From contig NZ_JBHTCM010000010.1 in the NCBI RefSeq assembly GCF_042665545.1, positions 558,001-622,000 on the forward strand: 64,000 nucleotides of DNA, written 5' to 3'. This DNA comes from Rhodocista pekingensis (GTDB lineage: Bacteria; Pseudomonadota; Alphaproteobacteria; Azospirillales; Azospirillaceae). Positions 62,927 to 64,000 of this stretch are shown piece after piece. Every line of letters starts with the position of its first letter. Positions within the stretch are counted from its first letter, which is position 1. The position numbers and the translations under genes were made by a program. The notes beneath the pieces are model-generated. The model had not been told where the DNA came from, made no database searches, and saw nothing but the letters and a program-made list of their open reading frames with translations.

Positions 62927-64000
62927 ATGGCGTATGACGGGCAGACACCGCCGACAGCGCGGCAGGGGGCGGACGGCGTGGCCGGCGGACCGGGCAGCCG
63001 CGTGAGCGGGGCGGTCGCGGAGATCGCGCGCGACGTGGGCTCCCTGGGCGTCTCCATCGCCGACATCGCGGGCCATGTCGATGACGTCACCGCCCGGGTG
63101 GAGGAGCAGGACCGCGTCTTCCGCGAACTGCTGCGGGAAGCGCACGGCATGTCCGAGCGCAACCGGCGGGTGACGGAATCGACGCAGACGGCCCGCGCCG
63201 TCGCCGCCCGCGCCCGCGGCGAGGTGGAGAGCAGCCGCGACCAGGTGGACCGCGCCCTGGCCGACATCCGCGCCCTGACCGAAGCGGTGGCCGGGATCGA
63301 AAGCCAGCTCGCCGGGCTGGAAGGCGCGCTGGAGCGGGTCGGGCGCGTCGCCCAGGGCATCAACGCCATCGCCAAGCAGACCAACCTGCTGGCGCTCAAC
63401 GCCACCATCGAGGCGGCGCGCGCCGGGGCCGCGGGCAAGGGCTTCGCCGTCGTCGCCTCTGAGGTCAAGGCCCTGGCCGCCAAGACGACCGAGGCGACGC
63501 AGGAGATCGACGCCACCCTGCGCCAGCTCACGGCGGAGGCGCGGGCGCTGATCACCCGCAGCGGCGACAGCGTGCAGCGCGCGGCGTCGGTCCGCAACGA
63601 CACCAACCGGATCGGGGAGGTGATGCGGACCGTGGCCGACGCCATGGCCGAGGTGGACAGCGAGCAGGACCGGATCGACAGCGCCGCCCGCGCCATCGGC
63701 GACAGCATCGCCGCGGTGGAGGGCCGGATCGACGGGCTGGCCGGCGGCGTCAGCCAGACGGCGGCGAACCTGACCGGGGCGCGCGACCGGCTGAACGGCC
63801 TGCTGTCGGCCGGGGAGCGCCTGATCGGCGCCACCGCCGAGCTGGGTGTGGAGACGGTGGACACCCCCTATATCCGGGCAGCCCAGGAGACAGCGGCCCG
63901 CATCGCCCGCGCCTTCGAGGCGGAACTGGCGCGCGGCAGCGTGAGCGAGGCCGACCTGTTCGACCGCGATTACCGCCCTGTCGCCGGCAGCGACCCGCAG
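62927..64000 (+). CDS. Cytoplasmic methyl-accepting chemotaxis protein (partial)
   Basis: 358 residues are visible; the gene runs off the right edge. No membrane segment is present. The signalling hairpin tip is INAIAKQTNLLALNATIEAA (about 145-164), continuing with RAGAAGKGFAVVASEVKALA. After about residue 312 (DTPYIRAAQETAARIARAF) a C-terminal sensor-like region begins, as in soluble receptors with a sensory module behind the signalling domain. ATG 62927 has GGAGG upstream. Confidence 0.9.
   Translation, partial: MAYDGQTPPTARQGADGVAGGPGSRVSGAVAEIARDVGSLGVSIADIAGHVDDVTARVEEQDRVFRELLREAHGMSERNRRVTESTQTARAVAARARGEVESSRDQVDRALADIRALTEAVAGIESQLAGLEGALERVGRVAQGINAIAKQTNLLALNATIEAARAGAAGKGFAVVASEVKALAAKTTEATQEIDATLRQLTAEARALITRSGDSVQRAASVRNDTNRIGEVMRTVADAMAEVDSEQDRIDSAARAIGDSIAAVEGRIDGLAGGVSQTAANLTGARDRLNGLLSAGERLIGATAELGVETVDTPYIRAAQETAARIARAFEAELARGSVSEADLFDRDYRPVAGSDPQ

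Noticed and set aside
62719..63864. 381-residue minus-strand frame at the right end
   Set aside because: Ser/Ala/Arg-rich mirror of the chemoreceptor coiled coil.

Overview
This 64-kb window is chromosomal DNA from a very GC-rich alphaproteobacterium. The best fit is the Rhodospirillales/Azospirillaceae group (Rhodocista or Azospirillum-like). The reasons are third-position G/C throughout, the F1 operon atpHAGDC standing apart from the F0 genes, the block ffh-rpsP-rimM-trmD-rplS, the block priA-transaldolase-DUF484-xerC, a CarD-family regulator, an alphaproteobacterial RpoH and a soluble chemoreceptor. The species call is inference. I see no rRNA, tRNA, CRISPR array, prophage or insertion sequence.

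Layout. 0-2.1 kb: the start of a polytopic membrane protein and a pentapeptide-repeat protein. 2.3-7.4 kb: the SRP/ribosome-maturation operon (ffh, a GNAT and a VOC gene, rpsP, rimM, trmD, rplS), with a good promoter in front and a strong terminator behind. 7.5-18.3 kb: an ABC-F ATPase, then five paralogous peptide-binding lipoprotein-like or secreted solute receptors on the minus strand, without any permease or ATPase, interrupted by a PemK-type toxin-antitoxin pair on the other strand. 18.5-21.7 kb: modABC with a perfect palindromic Mo-box and a short ModE lacking the molybdate-binding domains. 21.8-26.4 kb: a DUF938 methyltransferase, a TerB-like protein, a 7Fe ferredoxin, carD, a metallophosphoesterase that has lost its metal ligands, and rpoH. 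26.5-31.3 kb: a HisKA_2-type histidine kinase, an adenylate cyclase and an M48 lipoprotein protease, all on the minus strand.

31.7-40.3 kb: a secreted spore-coat-U/pilin-like protein, small unknowns, an NnrU-truncated haemoglobin pair opposite a TetR gene, proline iminopeptidase, a CPA1 cation/proton antiporter, nudC, a DUF1289 gene and a di-iron ferritin-like protein. 40.5-45.6 kb: atpHAGDC. 46-49 kb: an unknown gene, a polysaccharide flippase and methionine aminopeptidase. 48.9-51.9 kb: a diacylglycerol-kinase-like gene divergent from a PlcP-like phosphoesterase plus a GT4 glycosyltransferase. This set matches the phosphate-starvation membrane-lipid remodelling module of other alphaproteobacteria, and a three-unit Pho-box-like repeat lies in the divergent spacer. 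52-59 kb: DinB, a phage-type P-loop kinase, priA, a decayed BrnT/HTH toxin-antitoxin locus, transaldolase, DUF484 and xerC.

59.3-62.5 kb: two further HTH-containing gene pairs between xerC and lpd, with a direct repeat that duplicates the 3' end of lpd. 62.9-64 kb: a cytoplasmic methyl-accepting protein running off the window.

The most unusual items are the orphan five-receptor array, the pseudo-phosphatase ahead of rpoH, the PlcP/glycosyltransferase/DAG-kinase cluster with its Pho-box-like element, the HTH protein with an L7/L12-like N-terminus, and the repeat-flanked toxin-antitoxin insertion next to lpd.
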